25,253 bases of DNA from Butyrivibrio sp. CAG:318 (GCA_000431815.1 FR889250.1:137559-162811), one strand, 5' to 3'. Shown: positions 6,924-14,851, counted from the stretch's first letter. The notes: a model not told the origin generated them from the sequence alone. Numbers and translations: made by a program.

Positions 6924-6952
6924 ATTTTAGCACATGTGTATGCAAAATGCAA
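6924..6952 (-). promoter_or_regulatory. Internal promoter for rplS
   Basis: Minus-strand TTGCAT (6947-6952), 17-bp spacer, TAAAAT (6924-6929), placed just after the trmD stop codon at 6962. Confidence 0.7.
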
Positions 6953-6961
6953 GCGCAAAAA

Positions 6962-7708
6962 TCAATTATTTTCCCTGGAGCGGGCATATTTTTCGAGATA
7001 TGCGCGGTCTTTGTCCGTAAGATTGGCATTTTCAAGCAGATCCGGCCTGAAATCATATGTCCTTTCCAGCGATTTTTCCCTGCGCCATTTATCTATATTG
7101 GCATGGTGTCCTGACATAAGTACATCCGGTACGCGTTCTCCGTCAAAGACTTCCGGTCTGGTATATTGCGGATATTCGAGAAGATTATCATAAAAAGTTT
7201 CTATTTCCGATGAATCATCATTTCCAAGAACACCTGAAACCTTGCGTGATATGGCATCTATCATAACCATTGCCGGAAGCTCTCCGCCGGTAAGCACATA
7301 ATCGCCTATTGATACATTATCTGTCACTATGCGGTTAAGCACCCGCTCATCTATGCCTTCATAATGTCCACAAAGGAAAATCAGATTCTCCTCTTTGGCA
7401 AAATCTTCCGCCATAGCCTGATTAAAGACTTTGCCCTGCGGGGTCAGATATATCACGCGGACTTTTCCGTCGATTGCCGATGCCACGGAATTGTATGCTT
7501 TGTATACAGGTTCCGGCTGCATTACCATTCCGGCGCCGCCGCCATACGGGTAGTCATCAACATGTCCATGCTTATTGTCCGTAAAATTTCTTATATTAAC
7601 GGTGTTTAATGTTATGCTTCCGTTGCGGATTGCCCTTCCGGTTATGCTTTCTCCGAGACAATTCTGTATCATTTCAGGAAAAAGCGTAAGCACATGAAAA
7701 TTCATCAT
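6962..7708 (-). CDS. trmD: tRNA (guanine-N1-)-methyltransferase
   Basis: A 248-residue SPOUT methyltransferase that uses S-adenosylmethionine to make m1G37 next to the anticodon, preventing +1 frameshifting. Seen: N-terminal FHVLTLFPEM (4-13), DDYPYGGGAGMVMQPEP (51-67), the trefoil-knot cofactor loops YLTPQG (87-92), CGHYEGIDERV (113-123) and IGDYVLTGGELPA (134-146), and the basic RRPEVF-type tail segment TRPEVFDGERVPDVLMSGHH. The length is typical. The first ATG overlaps the rimM stop in an ATGA junction (4 nt), so translation is coupled to rimM. An ATG directly after it (7705) is an equally possible start. No terminator separates it from rimM. Confidence 0.98.
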   Translation of the reverse strand: MMNFHVLTLFPEMIQNCLGESITGRAIRNGSITLNTVNIRNFTDNKHGHVDDYPYGGGAGMVMQPEPVYKAYNSVASAIDGKVRVIYLTPQGKVFNQAMAEDFAKEENLIFLCGHYEGIDERVLNRIVTDNVSIGDYVLTGGELPAMVMIDAISRKVSGVLGNDDSSEIETFYDNLLEYPQYTRPEVFDGERVPDVLMSGHHANIDKWRREKSLERTYDFRPDLLENANLTDKDRAYLEKYARSRENN

Positions 7709-8226
7709 AAATCCATAAGTCCTTTCATCACATGGACATACATACGTCCCTCATCAAGATTAACGTTAAGTACACATTCTTTTATTGCCGGGAAAAGATG
7801 TGTTTTACCGGAATTGTCGGTAATCTCGTATACATCATTGGCTGCGCTCTGTAAAACATCGGTAAGCTTTCCAATCACATTACTATCTTCATCAACAACG
7901 TCAAGCCCTATCAGGTCACATATGAAGTACTCACCTTCTTCAAGGTCAATCGCATCTTCTCTTGTGACATAAAGCTCGGCATTTTTGTATTTTTCAACTT
8001 CATTAATATTATTAAATTCCTTAAACTTAAGGATGACCATGTTCTTAAAAAACTTTACGCCCGCAATCTCGAGTTTTAGTGTAACAGCATTGCGTCCTTC
8101 AGTTTTCAATATACATTTTTTGAGCTTTTTGAAGCGGTTCACATCATCCGTCGTGGGATATACCTTAACCTCACCGGATATACCGTGCGTAGATGTTATA
8201 ACACCTATTCTGAGTAAATCTTCCAT
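7705..8226 (-). CDS. rimM: 16S rRNA processing protein RimM
   Basis: A 173-residue ribosome maturation factor that helps assemble the 30S head, binding S19. The N-terminal domain begins LLRIGVITSTHGISGEVKVYPTT (residues 4-26), the signature of the family, and the C-terminal PRC-barrel part includes YFICDLIGLDVVDE and LFPAIKECVLNVNLDEGRMYVH. The start at 8226 is chosen because AAGGAG is five bases upstream and because the reading frame upstream to 8292 passes through a GC-rich hairpin and has no conserved sequence. It follows khpA by 80 nt, a gap that holds that hairpin, and overlaps trmD by 4 nt. Confidence 0.97.
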   Translation of the reverse strand: MEDLLRIGVITSTHGISGEVKVYPTTDDVNRFKKLKKCILKTEGRNAVTLKLEIAGVKFFKNMVILKFKEFNNINEVEKYKNAELYVTREDAIDLEEGEYFICDLIGLDVVDEDSNVIGKLTDVLQSAANDVYEITDNSGKTHLFPAIKECVLNVNLDEGRMYVHVMKGLMDL

Positions 8227-8249
8227 AATAACTCCTTTTTGCGTTAATA

Positions 8250-8276
8250 AAGGCCGCCCCGTTGCGGGACAGCCTT
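8250..8276 (-). terminator. Attenuator-like hairpin between khpA and rimM
   Basis: In minus-strand RNA a 12-bp helix with two G-U pairs (AAGGCTGTCCCG / CGGGGCGGCCTT) closes a 3-nt loop and is followed by TTTATT. The stem is strong but the T tract is interrupted, which suggests partial termination or a 3'-end stabilising structure inside the operon rather than a full stop. Confidence 0.6.
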
Positions 8277-8306
8277 CATATGTTTTACTCAAGGTAAAAC
8301 CATTAG

Positions 8307-8534
8307 TTACATTATATCCACAATAACTTTCTTGTCTTCTCTGGTGGCGGCTGCCTTAACAACTGCTCTGATGGATTTGGCAATTCTGCCCTGCTTTCCG
8401 ATTACTTTGCCTGTATCAGACGGAGCAACCTTAAGCTCAAGTATAATTGCTTTTTCCTTAACAGTCTCAGTAACTACTACTTCATCAGGATTATCAACAA
8501 GTGCTTTTGCAATAATTTCAACTAACTCCTTCAT
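8307..8534 (-). CDS. khpA: KH-domain RNA-binding protein KhpA (YlqC)
   Basis: A 75-residue single KH-domain RNA-binding protein that, in other Firmicutes, partners with KhpB/Jag and influences cell division, cell length and RNA stability. The GxxG RNA-binding loop is at residues 46-49 (GKQG) in VIGKQGRIAKSIRAVVKAAA, and the preceding strand is IILELKVAPSDTGK. Length and place between rpsP and rimM are standard. AGGAGG lies eight bases before the ATG. The partner khpB/jag is not in this window. Confidence 0.96.
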   Translation of the reverse strand: MKELVEIIAKALVDNPDEVVVTETVKEKAIILELKVAPSDTGKVIGKQGRIAKSIRAVVKAAATREDKKVIVDIM

Positions 8535-8566
8535 ATGGGTTACCTCCTGACCTGCCGTGTAGTTAA

Positions 8567-8812
8567 TTATTTCTCAATTCCGGCAAGTTTGAAGATCTTG
8601 CCAACAACTTCTGTCGGCTGAGCACCGTTTGCGAGCCACTTCTTAGCAAGTTCCTCGTCAACATTGTATGTGCTTGGATCAGTATTTGGATCATATGTTC
8701 CGATTTCTTCGATGAATCTTCCGTCTCTAGGAGATCTTGAATCAGCAACAATGATTCTATAGAAAGGAGCCTTCTTCTGTCCCATTCTTCTTAATCTGAT
8801 TTTTACTGCCAT
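8567..8812 (-). CDS. rpsP: 30S ribosomal protein S16
   Basis: An 81-residue ribosomal protein of the 30S body. The family N-terminus VKIRLRRMGQKKAPFYRIIVADSR and the following DGRFIEEIGTYDPNT are complete, and the length is normal. GGAGG lies nine to ten bases before the ATG. It follows ffh by 41 nt and precedes khpA by 32 nt in the conserved operon order. Confidence 0.98.
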   Translation of the reverse strand: MAVKIRLRRMGQKKAPFYRIIVADSRSPRDGRFIEEIGTYDPNTDPSTYNVDEELAKKWLANGAQPTEVVGKIFKLAGIEK

Positions 8813-8853
8813 GTTAATTTACCTCCGTAATATTTTATTCTTGATTATGTGTA

Positions 8854-10197
8854 TTAAAAAGGAAACTTGAATTTTCCTCTTTTACCGAATTTACCGCCCA
8901 TCATGCCCGGAAGCTGTTTCATCATTTTCTTCATCTGCTCCTGCTGCTTGACAAGCCTGTTGACTTCCGCAATGTCAACTCCTGCGCCCTTCGCAATCCT
9001 GTTCTTGCGCGATGGGTTCAGTATCTTGGGATTGGAACGTTCCGCAGGTGTCATCGAAAGGATGATTGCTTCGATTCTGTCAATCTGTTTCTCATCGACA
9101 TTGTCCATAGCGCCTTTCATATTACCCATACCCGGCATCATGCTCATCACTCCGCCAAGTCCGCCAAGCTTCTTAACCTGTTTAAATGATTCAAGATAAT
9201 CATTGAAATCAAATTCAGATTTCTTAAGCTTACGCTCCATCTCTTTGGCTTTCTCTTCATCGATATTAGCCTGCGCTTTTTCAATAAGGGTAAGCACATC
9301 ACCCATTCCCAGTATTCTTGATGCCATTCTGTCCGGATAAAACTGCTCCAGATCAGAAAGTTTCTCGCCCATACCAACATAGAGTATAGGTTTGCCGGTA
9401 ACGGCTTTGATTGAAAGTGCCGCACCGCCTCTAGTATCGCCGTCGAGCTTGGTAAGGATTACGCCGTCGATTCCGATAAGATCATTGAATGTCGACGCAA
9501 CATTGACTGCGTCCTGACCTGTCATCGCATCGACAACGAGCAATGTCTGGAATACATCAACCGCTTCCTTTATGTCCTTAAGCTCGTTCATCATATCTTC
9601 ATCGACATGAAGACGACCGGCTGTATCTATGATAACAACTTTGTTGCCGTTCTTCTCAGCATGGGCTACTGCAGCTTTGGCAATATCGACCGGCTTGTTG
9701 TTCTCACCCATATCAAAAACAGGAACTTCCTGTTTCTCACCGTTAATCTGTAACTGTTTAATTGCCGCAGGTCTGTAAACATCACAGGCTACAAGTAAAG
9801 GTCTCTTGCCTTTCTCTTTAAGCTTGCCCGCGATTTTGGCGGTTGTGGTTGTCTTACCTGCACCCTGCAGACCGACCATCATTATCACTGTAGGCTTGCC
9901 ATCCTTACGGAATGCAATCTCGGTTGTCTCACTTCCCATCAGGGAAACCATTTCTTCGTTGACGATCTTTATAACCATCTGGCCCGGAGTAAGGCTCTGC
10001 ATTACATCCTGTCCGATAGCGCGTTCCGTCACAGAATTAACGAACTGTTTAACTACTTTAAAATTGACATCCGCTTCCAGAAGTGCCATTTTGACTTCTT
10101 TCATTGCCGCCTTAACATCATCTTCATTCAGGCGTCCTTTGCCGCGGAGCTTTTTAAAAATATTTTGTAATTTATCAGATAAACTGTCAAATGCCAT
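8854..10197 (-). CDS. ffh: Signal recognition particle GTPase Ffh (SRP54)
   Basis: A 447-residue protein that binds SRP RNA and nascent signal sequences and targets ribosomes to the membrane through FtsY. The N domain covers about 1-90. The GTPase domain shows G1 GLQGAGKTTT (109-118), DVYRPAA (139-145), DTAGR (191-195) and TKLDGD (249-254). The M domain from about 325 includes PGMGNMKGAM and ends with the Met/Lys-rich tail KKMMKQLPGMMGGKFGKRGKFKF that grips signal peptides and RNA. AGAGGG lies four bases before the ATG. It follows ylxM by 14 nt. Its receptor ftsY is in the same window but about 8.7 kb away, on the far side of a fermentation gene block. The SRP RNA gene was not found here. Confidence 0.98.
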   Translation of the reverse strand: MAFDSLSDKLQNIFKKLRGKGRLNEDDVKAAMKEVKMALLEADVNFKVVKQFVNSVTERAIGQDVMQSLTPGQMVIKIVNEEMVSLMGSETTEIAFRKDGKPTVIMMVGLQGAGKTTTTAKIAGKLKEKGKRPLLVACDVYRPAAIKQLQINGEKQEVPVFDMGENNKPVDIAKAAVAHAEKNGNKVVIIDTAGRLHVDEDMMNELKDIKEAVDVFQTLLVVDAMTGQDAVNVASTFNDLIGIDGVILTKLDGDTRGGAALSIKAVTGKPILYVGMGEKLSDLEQFYPDRMASRILGMGDVLTLIEKAQANIDEEKAKEMERKLKKSEFDFNDYLESFKQVKKLGGLGGVMSMMPGMGNMKGAMDNVDEKQIDRIEAIILSMTPAERSNPKILNPSRKNRIAKGAGVDIAEVNRLVKQQEQMKKMMKQLPGMMGGKFGKRGKFKFPF

Positions 10198-10211
10198 AAA
10201 ACCCTCTGTGT

Positions 10212-10556
10212 CTATAATTCATCGATTATCGTCTCCGTGATGTGTGTAATCTGTGTCACCGCCTCACGGTTATCTTCACCTGTAATCTTCTTAGCTATCG
10301 CATTAATCTTATTAACATTCTCTCTGACCGCCATAAACTTCCTTACAAGATGAAGTTTCTCTTCGTATTCATTAAGAGTCTTATCCGTTCTCTTAATCAT
10401 ATCGTGAACACCCTGTCTGCTTATCCCGTGTTCTTCAGCAATCTCGCTGAGTGAAAAATTATCAAGAACATATTCCTCAAATATCGATTTCTGGTGGTCA
10501 TTCAGCAATTCGCCGTAAAAATCATACAGCATTGCCTGTTCAACTATTTTTTCCAT
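10212..10556 (-). CDS. ylxM: Putative DNA-binding protein YlxM, SRP-associated
   Basis: A 114-residue helix-turn-helix protein of the UPF0122/YlxM family, related to sigma factor region 4. The HTH is visible in FSLSEIAEEHGISRQGVHDMIKRTDKTL (about residues 34-61). In other Firmicutes YlxM binds Ffh/SRP RNA and modulates SRP GTPase activity; it is almost always directly upstream of ffh, as here. AAGGTG lies eight bases before the ATG. It is the first gene of the operon, with a leader of only about 12-15 nt from the promoter at 10575-10603. Confidence 0.94.
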   Translation of the reverse strand: MEKIVEQAMLYDFYGELLNDHQKSIFEEYVLDNFSLSEIAEEHGISRQGVHDMIKRTDKTLNEYEEKLHLVRKFMAVRENVNKINAIAKKITGEDNREAVTQITHITETIIDEL

Positions 10557-10574
10557 AATTCAAACACCTTGAGT

Positions 10575-10603
10575 ATAATACAATAAAAGAATGTCTCTGT
10601 CAA
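10575..10603 (-). promoter_or_regulatory. Promoter of the ylxM-ffh-rpsP-khpA-rimM-trmD operon
   Basis: Perfect minus-strand TTGACA (10598-10603), 17-bp spacer and TATTAT (10575-10580). It shows that the ffh operon starts independently here and no longer depends on read-through from ftsY. Confidence 0.8.
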
Positions 10604-10620
10604 GTGTTTTTTCTTGACAG
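10597..10620. repeat. Inverted repeat with arms containing TTGACA at the ylxM promoter
   Basis: CTGTCAAG and CTTGACAG (8 bp, perfect) flank an 8-nt loop. One arm is the -35 box of the ylxM promoter. It also lies just after the stop of the ABC ATPase gene, so it could be a weak terminator for that operon, an operator, or chance. Confidence 0.4.
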
Positions 10621-10625
10621 CATTT

Positions 10626-11270
10626 TTATGTCAGATTCACTATTCTGTCGGCATGTGTGGCAATCTGTCCATCGTGTGTTACCATTATGATCGTACATTT
10701 TTCATCTCTGATGCATTCAAAAACATTCATAATATCTTCTGCGGTATGCGCATCAAGCGCTCCCGTCGGCTCATCGGCAAGCAGTATGTCATTACCGGAA
10801 GCGAGTGCCCTTGCAATCGCACACCTCTGCATCTGTCCGCCCGATATATATGCCGGAAGTTTGTCGGCTATATCTGATATTCCTGCGAGTTCCATTTTCT
10901 GTTCCGCAATCTCTCTGCGCTGCTTACGTTTTATTCCTTTTGCTATAAGCGGCAGTTCTATATTTTCTCTTACCGAGTAATAATTAATGAGAAAATAATT
11001 TTGGAATACATAGCTTATATGATTGCGTCTGAATTGTTCCAATCCGTGTCTGTCAAGTTTGTTGACTTCGGCATCATTATACATATATCTTCCCGAATCA
11101 AAACCGTCCATTGCCCCTATAATATTTAGTAACGTAGTCTTTCCCGAACCTGAGCGCCCCATTACCGCAACATATTCTCCGTCATCAACAAACAGATTGA
11201 AATCCCGGAATACTTCCGTTTCATTGTCACCCGTCCGGTATATTTTGGTTATATTCTGTAAATTAATCAT
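10626..11270 (-). CDS. ABC transporter ATPase, MacB/LolD type
   Basis: A 214-residue ATPase of the FtsX-partner class used for export or removal of peptides and lipids from the membrane. Walker A GRSGSGKTT (38-46), Q-loop FQN (89-91), signature ISGGQMQR (142-149), Walker B ILLADEP (D166, E167), the family-typical TGALD (169-173) and H-loop THD (H199) are all intact. Length is slightly shorter than usual because the C-terminus stops right after the H-loop (HADRIVNLT), which is still normal for LolD-like proteins. It overlaps the stop of the second permease by 8 nt. Since that permease is frameshifted, the complex may not assemble unless the frameshift is an error. Substrate unknown. Confidence 0.92.
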   Translation of the reverse strand: MINLQNITKIYRTGDNETEVFRDFNLFVDDGEYVAVMGRSGSGKTTLLNIIGAMDGFDSGRYMYNDAEVNKLDRHGLEQFRRNHISYVFQNYFLINYYSVRENIELPLIAKGIKRKQRREIAEQKMELAGISDIADKLPAYISGGQMQRCAIARALASGNDILLADEPTGALDAHTAEDIMNVFECIRDEKCTIIMVTHDGQIATHADRIVNLT

Positions 11271-12518
11271 TTGATACTTTTCCTTTTACTAACATCGATA
11301 ATTTAGTGTGTTTTATTATATTTGTGGGCCATATCCCCGATAGTACGATTATTGCTGCCGAAGTTATCAACTGAGCAGGCATACATTTAGAAAAATATAT
11401 TTTTCTGAGCAGTGATACTGAAACAGAATTATCCGTATAAAAAATTCTGAGAACATTGTATGCAGACACGGAGGTAAAAATCATCGGAAGCAGCACGGTT
11501 ATTATATTCTGCAGAATTATTACCCGGCACAAATCCCTTATTGATGCTCCGCATGATGCCCATACACCATAATCAGAGGCTCTTGTTCTGATAAAATAAA
11601 CGCGTCCGGCCGTTATGGATAATATAACAAGAACCGTCATTACAGCTACAATCTCTTTAAGATAAAAAGTGTTGCTTATTGAATCCATTGCTATATAACC
11701 GGCAACATCGGAAATATTATATACATCAATATGTACATCTGTTTCGGCCGCAATGTTATTTATGCTGTCATACACATCGGCATATGGTTTATCAAACACA
11801 ATAAAATTGCCGTTCCAATTCATCGTATCCGTAATCTCGATTATTCCGTAATCAAGACTGTGCAGCCATACCTTCCGGTGTTTTCGTCGGAAAATACAAA
11901 AGGATCTATTACAGTGGAGTTACTGTCAAAAAAGCCCGCAACCGTATATCGAAAAATCTCTTTGCCCTTGTATGTGTCCGTAAATACGTCGCCAATATTT
12001 ACATATCCAATGTACTGTTCGGACAAATATAACAATATTTCTCTGTCAGGGTTTTGTATTATATACTCAGACGGTTCGATGCCTTCCTTGAGTTCTATAT
12101 TCATCACGTTCCATAATTCTTTTGACATGACAGTTGTCTCAATGCTGTTTTCGTACTCTTCTTCATTATAATTAATACGATGTTTCCCTTGAATTTCTCT
12201 TAAGAAAGCCAGTGATGCCGAACTGTTTGCTACATTGCATTGTATTCCTCCGATTGCTGATATTCCTTCAATTTGTCCTATTTGCTTATTTACTTCACCG
12301 GTATCTGCGGTCTCCAATGACACATATCCGAGTTTTTCTACAGGAATTTTCAATCCGGCTTCAATTCTGTCCGAAAAAGCTGTATCACTTTCTGTGACAT
12401 ATATTACAAATGTGAGCAGTGCCAGAAATATGGATGTTTCTATCATATATAATATTGTTTTGAATTTTGCATGGATACACATATCCATAGCGATATTCAC
12501 TCTGTTTATAAATTTCAT
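11263..12518 (-). pseudogene. FtsX-like ABC permease subunit 2, broken by a one-base frameshift
   Basis: Two reading frames together make one FtsX-family permease. The 5' part (12518 to 11841, 225 residues) has the first membrane helix (about 20-41) and the extracytoplasmic domain. The 3' part (open through 11823 to 11263) has the remaining three helices (LKEIVAVMTVLVILSITAG, LCRVIILQNIITVLLPMIF, and AQLITSAAIIVLSGIW) and the family motif WASCGASIRDL. The frames join cleanly near 11871-11876: after FSDENTG the other frame continues KVWLHSLDYGIIEITDTM into NWNGNF. Adding one base there (GGAAGG to GGAAAGG) restores a single 418-residue frame. GAGGGG lies before the ATG at 12518, three bases after the first permease stop. 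It may be a true pseudogene, a sequencing error or, less likely, programmed frameshifting. Confidence 0.75.
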
Positions 12519-12521
12519 ATG

Positions 12522-13646
12522 TCACCCCTCGCTATCCGCTATGTTGAATGCCAGACTCTGTCTTCCGTGTGTGATAACCGAATACGCTATTATAAGAAAC
12601 ACAAGTCCCAGAACCAGACATGCTATTGAAGACACCGCCCAATACTTTAATATCACACCAATATAAAATGTTCCCGACAGATAATAAAGCAATGCACCGA
12701 TAATGCCGGCATATATGACAGATATGATCCATGCGGTAACATATTCCATAATAATCGGAAGTATTATTTTTATATTACTCATTCCGAATGATTGGGATAT
12801 AAATATTAATCTGTATTTTTCACTGACGTATAACAACATTGTTCTGAATACTACCCCAAAGCAGATGCATGCGGTCAATACATAGACTGTATTTTTTATG
12901 CCTGAAGTTATACCGGATCCGGATGTGTTCTCGCTTTCGGGTAATGAGTTTTCATATGTACACTCATAAACATCACTGTTAATATCATTGCAGAATTGTA
13001 TCATATTATATGCGCTGTTGCTTCCGTATTCAAAATAACAGGATTCATTCTCAAGAAGCTGCATCGTGATATAGTCAGCAACATATGCTCGTGCATTTTC
13101 GGATAAATCGCCATACTTCACATATATGTCTGTGTTTTTTTCAAGACCGCGTGCTGCTATGATTCCCGCAACAGGTATATTACTTCCGAAAACATTGATC
13201 ATATCATCGGATACATATTCTAAAAGTCCGTTTCCAACATACACTCCGTTATCAGACATATCACGTTCAATTATAATCGGAAGTTTCTCGTTTTGGGCAA
13301 TATATATCTTGCATATCCGACTGGCTCCTCCGGCAACATTTCCACCTATTTCGCATGACAGATTTCCGTCTACAGAGGAAAAATCATCAAGCAATGTCTT
13401 TGTATATTTTCTATACTCTATAATAGTCTCACTGCTGTACTCCGTAGTCAAATCATGTTGCTTAGTGTTGATTGTAACTGTTCCTGCATATAAATAGGCA
13501 TATCCCGACCGTTTCATATTCCTGACCTGATAATAATTATCAAATGACGCGTACATGCCAATGAAAATTATGATGGCAAGAGTTGTTTCTATCAGAAGAA
13601 GTGTGAATGAAACTGTTTTTCTTCTTGTTTTCATGCTTTTCACCAT
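12522..13646 (-). CDS. FtsX-like ABC permease subunit 1
   Basis: A 374-residue membrane protein with the four-helix MacB/FtsX layout: helix 1 near residues 12-33, a large extracytoplasmic domain (about 40-245), then three helices near 250-275, 293-325 and 335-360. The motif SFGMSNIKIILPII between helices 2 and 3 corresponds to the family GAS/GMS-x-R/K coupling segment that contacts the ATPase. It is rich in Tyr, Asn and Ser outside the membrane. It is the first gene of a three-gene operon with a second permease and an ATPase. The ATG at 13646 has no strong ribosome binding site; an in-frame ATG at 13634 is possible. The leader carries a tandem 9-bp repeat (GGATATAAA twice on the coding strand, 13658-13675). 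Substrate unknown; no two-component regulator is adjacent. Confidence 0.85.
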   Translation of the reverse strand: MVKSMKTRRKTVSFTLLLIETTLAIIIFIGMYASFDNYYQVRNMKRSGYAYLYAGTVTINTKQHDLTTEYSSETIIEYRKYTKTLLDDFSSVDGNLSCEIGGNVAGGASRICKIYIAQNEKLPIIIERDMSDNGVYVGNGLLEYVSDDMINVFGSNIPVAGIIAARGLEKNTDIYVKYGDLSENARAYVADYITMQLLENESCYFEYGSNSAYNMIQFCNDINSDVYECTYENSLPESENTSGSGITSGIKNTVYVLTACICFGVVFRTMLLYVSEKYRLIFISQSFGMSNIKIILPIIMEYVTAWIISVIYAGIIGALLYYLSGTFYIGVILKYWAVSSIACLVLGLVFLIIAYSVITHGRQSLAFNIADSEG

Positions 13647-13759
13647 TATTTTAAAGATTTATATCCTTTATATCCTTCATTATTATTTTAATTTTTTATT
13701 TGGGGAAGTTATCATTAGAATTCAAAGATTAATAACACCTTATAATATAATTACTATAA

Positions 13760-13781
13760 ATAACATACTCCTGTATGTTAT
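13760..13781. promoter_or_regulatory. Candidate operator at the FtsX-type ABC operon start
   Basis: A perfect inverted repeat of 9 bp (ATAACATAC and GTATGTTAT) with TCCT between them. It overlaps the end of the -10 box and the expected transcription start of the minus-strand promoter, the usual place for repression. Confidence 0.5.
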
Positions 13782-13808
13782 AATATTACCCAAAGCGACA
13801 ATTGTCAA
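13780..13808 (-). promoter_or_regulatory. Promoter of the FtsX-type ABC operon
   Basis: Perfect minus-strand TTGACA (13803-13808), 17-bp spacer, TATTAT (13780-13785). The -35 box is part of a 10-bp palindrome GACAATTGTC (13797-13806). The leader to the first ATG is about 125 nt. Confidence 0.75.
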
Positions 13809-13834
13809 CATTTATTGCTCTGTCATTTTTCCGG

Positions 13835-13863
13835 TTGAAACTATTCTTTTAAAGTGGTATTAT
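13835..13863 (+). promoter_or_regulatory. Promoter of the ptb-buk operon
   Basis: TTGAAA (13835-13840), 17-bp spacer, TATTAT (13858-13863). The leader to the ptb start is about 45 nt. It is divergent from the ABC operon promoter 26 bp away. No Rex-like site was seen at this promoter. Confidence 0.7.
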
Positions 13864-13913
13864 TTTAGATAGTGTGATTTACAATCAAGGATTATATAAA
13901 GGAGATTATACAA

Positions 13914-14831
13914 ATGGCTAAGAGTTTTGAAGAAATTTTAAACCAGGTTAAATCCTGCAGCAAGAAAAAAGTATCTGTTGCCGTAGCACAGGATGAAAAT
14001 GTTCTTGAAGCAGTCAAAGAAGCTAAGGAGCGCGGAATTGCCGATTCGGTTCTCGTTGGTGATGCAGACCAGATTAAGGTTATCGCCGATTCAATCGGAA
14101 TGAACCTCGCTGACTATGAAGTTATCGATGTTAAAGATGTTACCGAGGCTGCTCTCACTGCTGTAAAGCTTGTACATGACGGCAAGGCTGATATGTATAT
14201 GAAGGGTCTTATCGATACAAAGGGATTCTTAAAGAGTGTTCTCAATAAGGAAGTCGGTTTAAGAACAGGAAAACCACTTTCACATGTGTGCGTATTTGAT
14301 GTCAAGGGAATAGATCATCTCCTTTTCCTTACGGACGTTGCTTTCATTCCTTATCCAACACTTGAGGACAAGGTTAATATCATTAATAATACCGTTGAAA
14401 TCTGTGAGGCATGCGGTGTTCACAATCCTAAAGTTGCACCTTTGGCAGCAGTTGAAGTTGTCAACCCTAAGATGCCTGTAACTGTTGAAGCGGCAGAACT
14501 TACAAGAATGAACGAAGCAGGTGAAATTACCGGATGTATAGTTGACGGCCCTCTTTCACTTGACCTTGCCATATGCCCTGAAGCAGCTAAACACAAAGGA
14601 GCTACAGACCGTAAGATTGTCGGCGATGCGGACATTCTTCTCTTCCCTGACATCCACGCAGGAAATATCACTTACAAGGCAATGGTTCACACAGCAGAGC
14701 TTGTAAACGGCAACCTCATCACAGGAACCAAAGCACCGGTTATCCTTACTTCACGTTCCGACAGCGTTGAGGTCAAGATTAACTCTCTTGCTCTCGGTGC
14801 CGTTGTCGCTGAGAATCTTAAAAATAACTAA
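13914..14831 (+). CDS. ptb: Phosphate butyryltransferase
   Basis: A 305-residue cytoplasmic enzyme that converts butyryl-CoA and phosphate to butyryl phosphate and CoA, the first half of the kinase route to butyrate. It belongs to the phosphate acetyl/butyryltransferase family (PF01515). Seen: SVLVGDADQIKVIADSIG (44-61), DMYMKGLIDTKGFLKSVL (98-115), LSHVCVFDV, VVNPKMPVTVEA, CIVDGPLSLDLAI and the C-terminal block ADILLFPDIHAGNITYKAMV, APVILTSRSDS. Size and its place immediately before buk favour the butyryl over the acetyl enzyme. AAAGGAG lies nine bases before the ATG. buk follows after 20 nt. Confidence 0.95.
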   Translation: MAKSFEEILNQVKSCSKKKVSVAVAQDENVLEAVKEAKERGIADSVLVGDADQIKVIADSIGMNLADYEVIDVKDVTEAALTAVKLVHDGKADMYMKGLIDTKGFLKSVLNKEVGLRTGKPLSHVCVFDVKGIDHLLFLTDVAFIPYPTLEDKVNIINNTVEICEACGVHNPKVAPLAAVEVVNPKMPVTVEAAELTRMNEAGEITGCIVDGPLSLDLAICPEAAKHKGATDRKIVGDADILLFPDIHAGNITYKAMVHTAELVNGNLITGTKAPVILTSRSDSVEVKINSLALGAVVAENLKNN

Positions 14832-14851
14832 TTAACATAAAGGAGTTTATA

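Noticed and set aside
8227..8292. Upstream extension of rimM to 8292
   Set aside because: It would read through a stable hairpin; the AAGGAG and conserved N-terminus support the start at 8226.
11821..11880. Programmed frameshift in the FtsX permease
   Set aside because: No classical slippery heptamer, stimulatory structure or internal ribosome binding site was seen at the junction, so decay or a sequence error is simpler.
13651..13680. Nine-codon open frame (MKDIKDINL) in the leader of the FtsX-type operon
   Set aside because: No ribosome binding site and no regulatory codon run; it simply reads through the tandem 9-bp repeat.
13797..13815. Possible Rex site near the ptb-buk promoter (TTGTCAA half)
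   Set aside because: Only one half-site resembles the consensus; the second half fails, and the sequence is better explained as the -35 region of the divergent ABC promoter.
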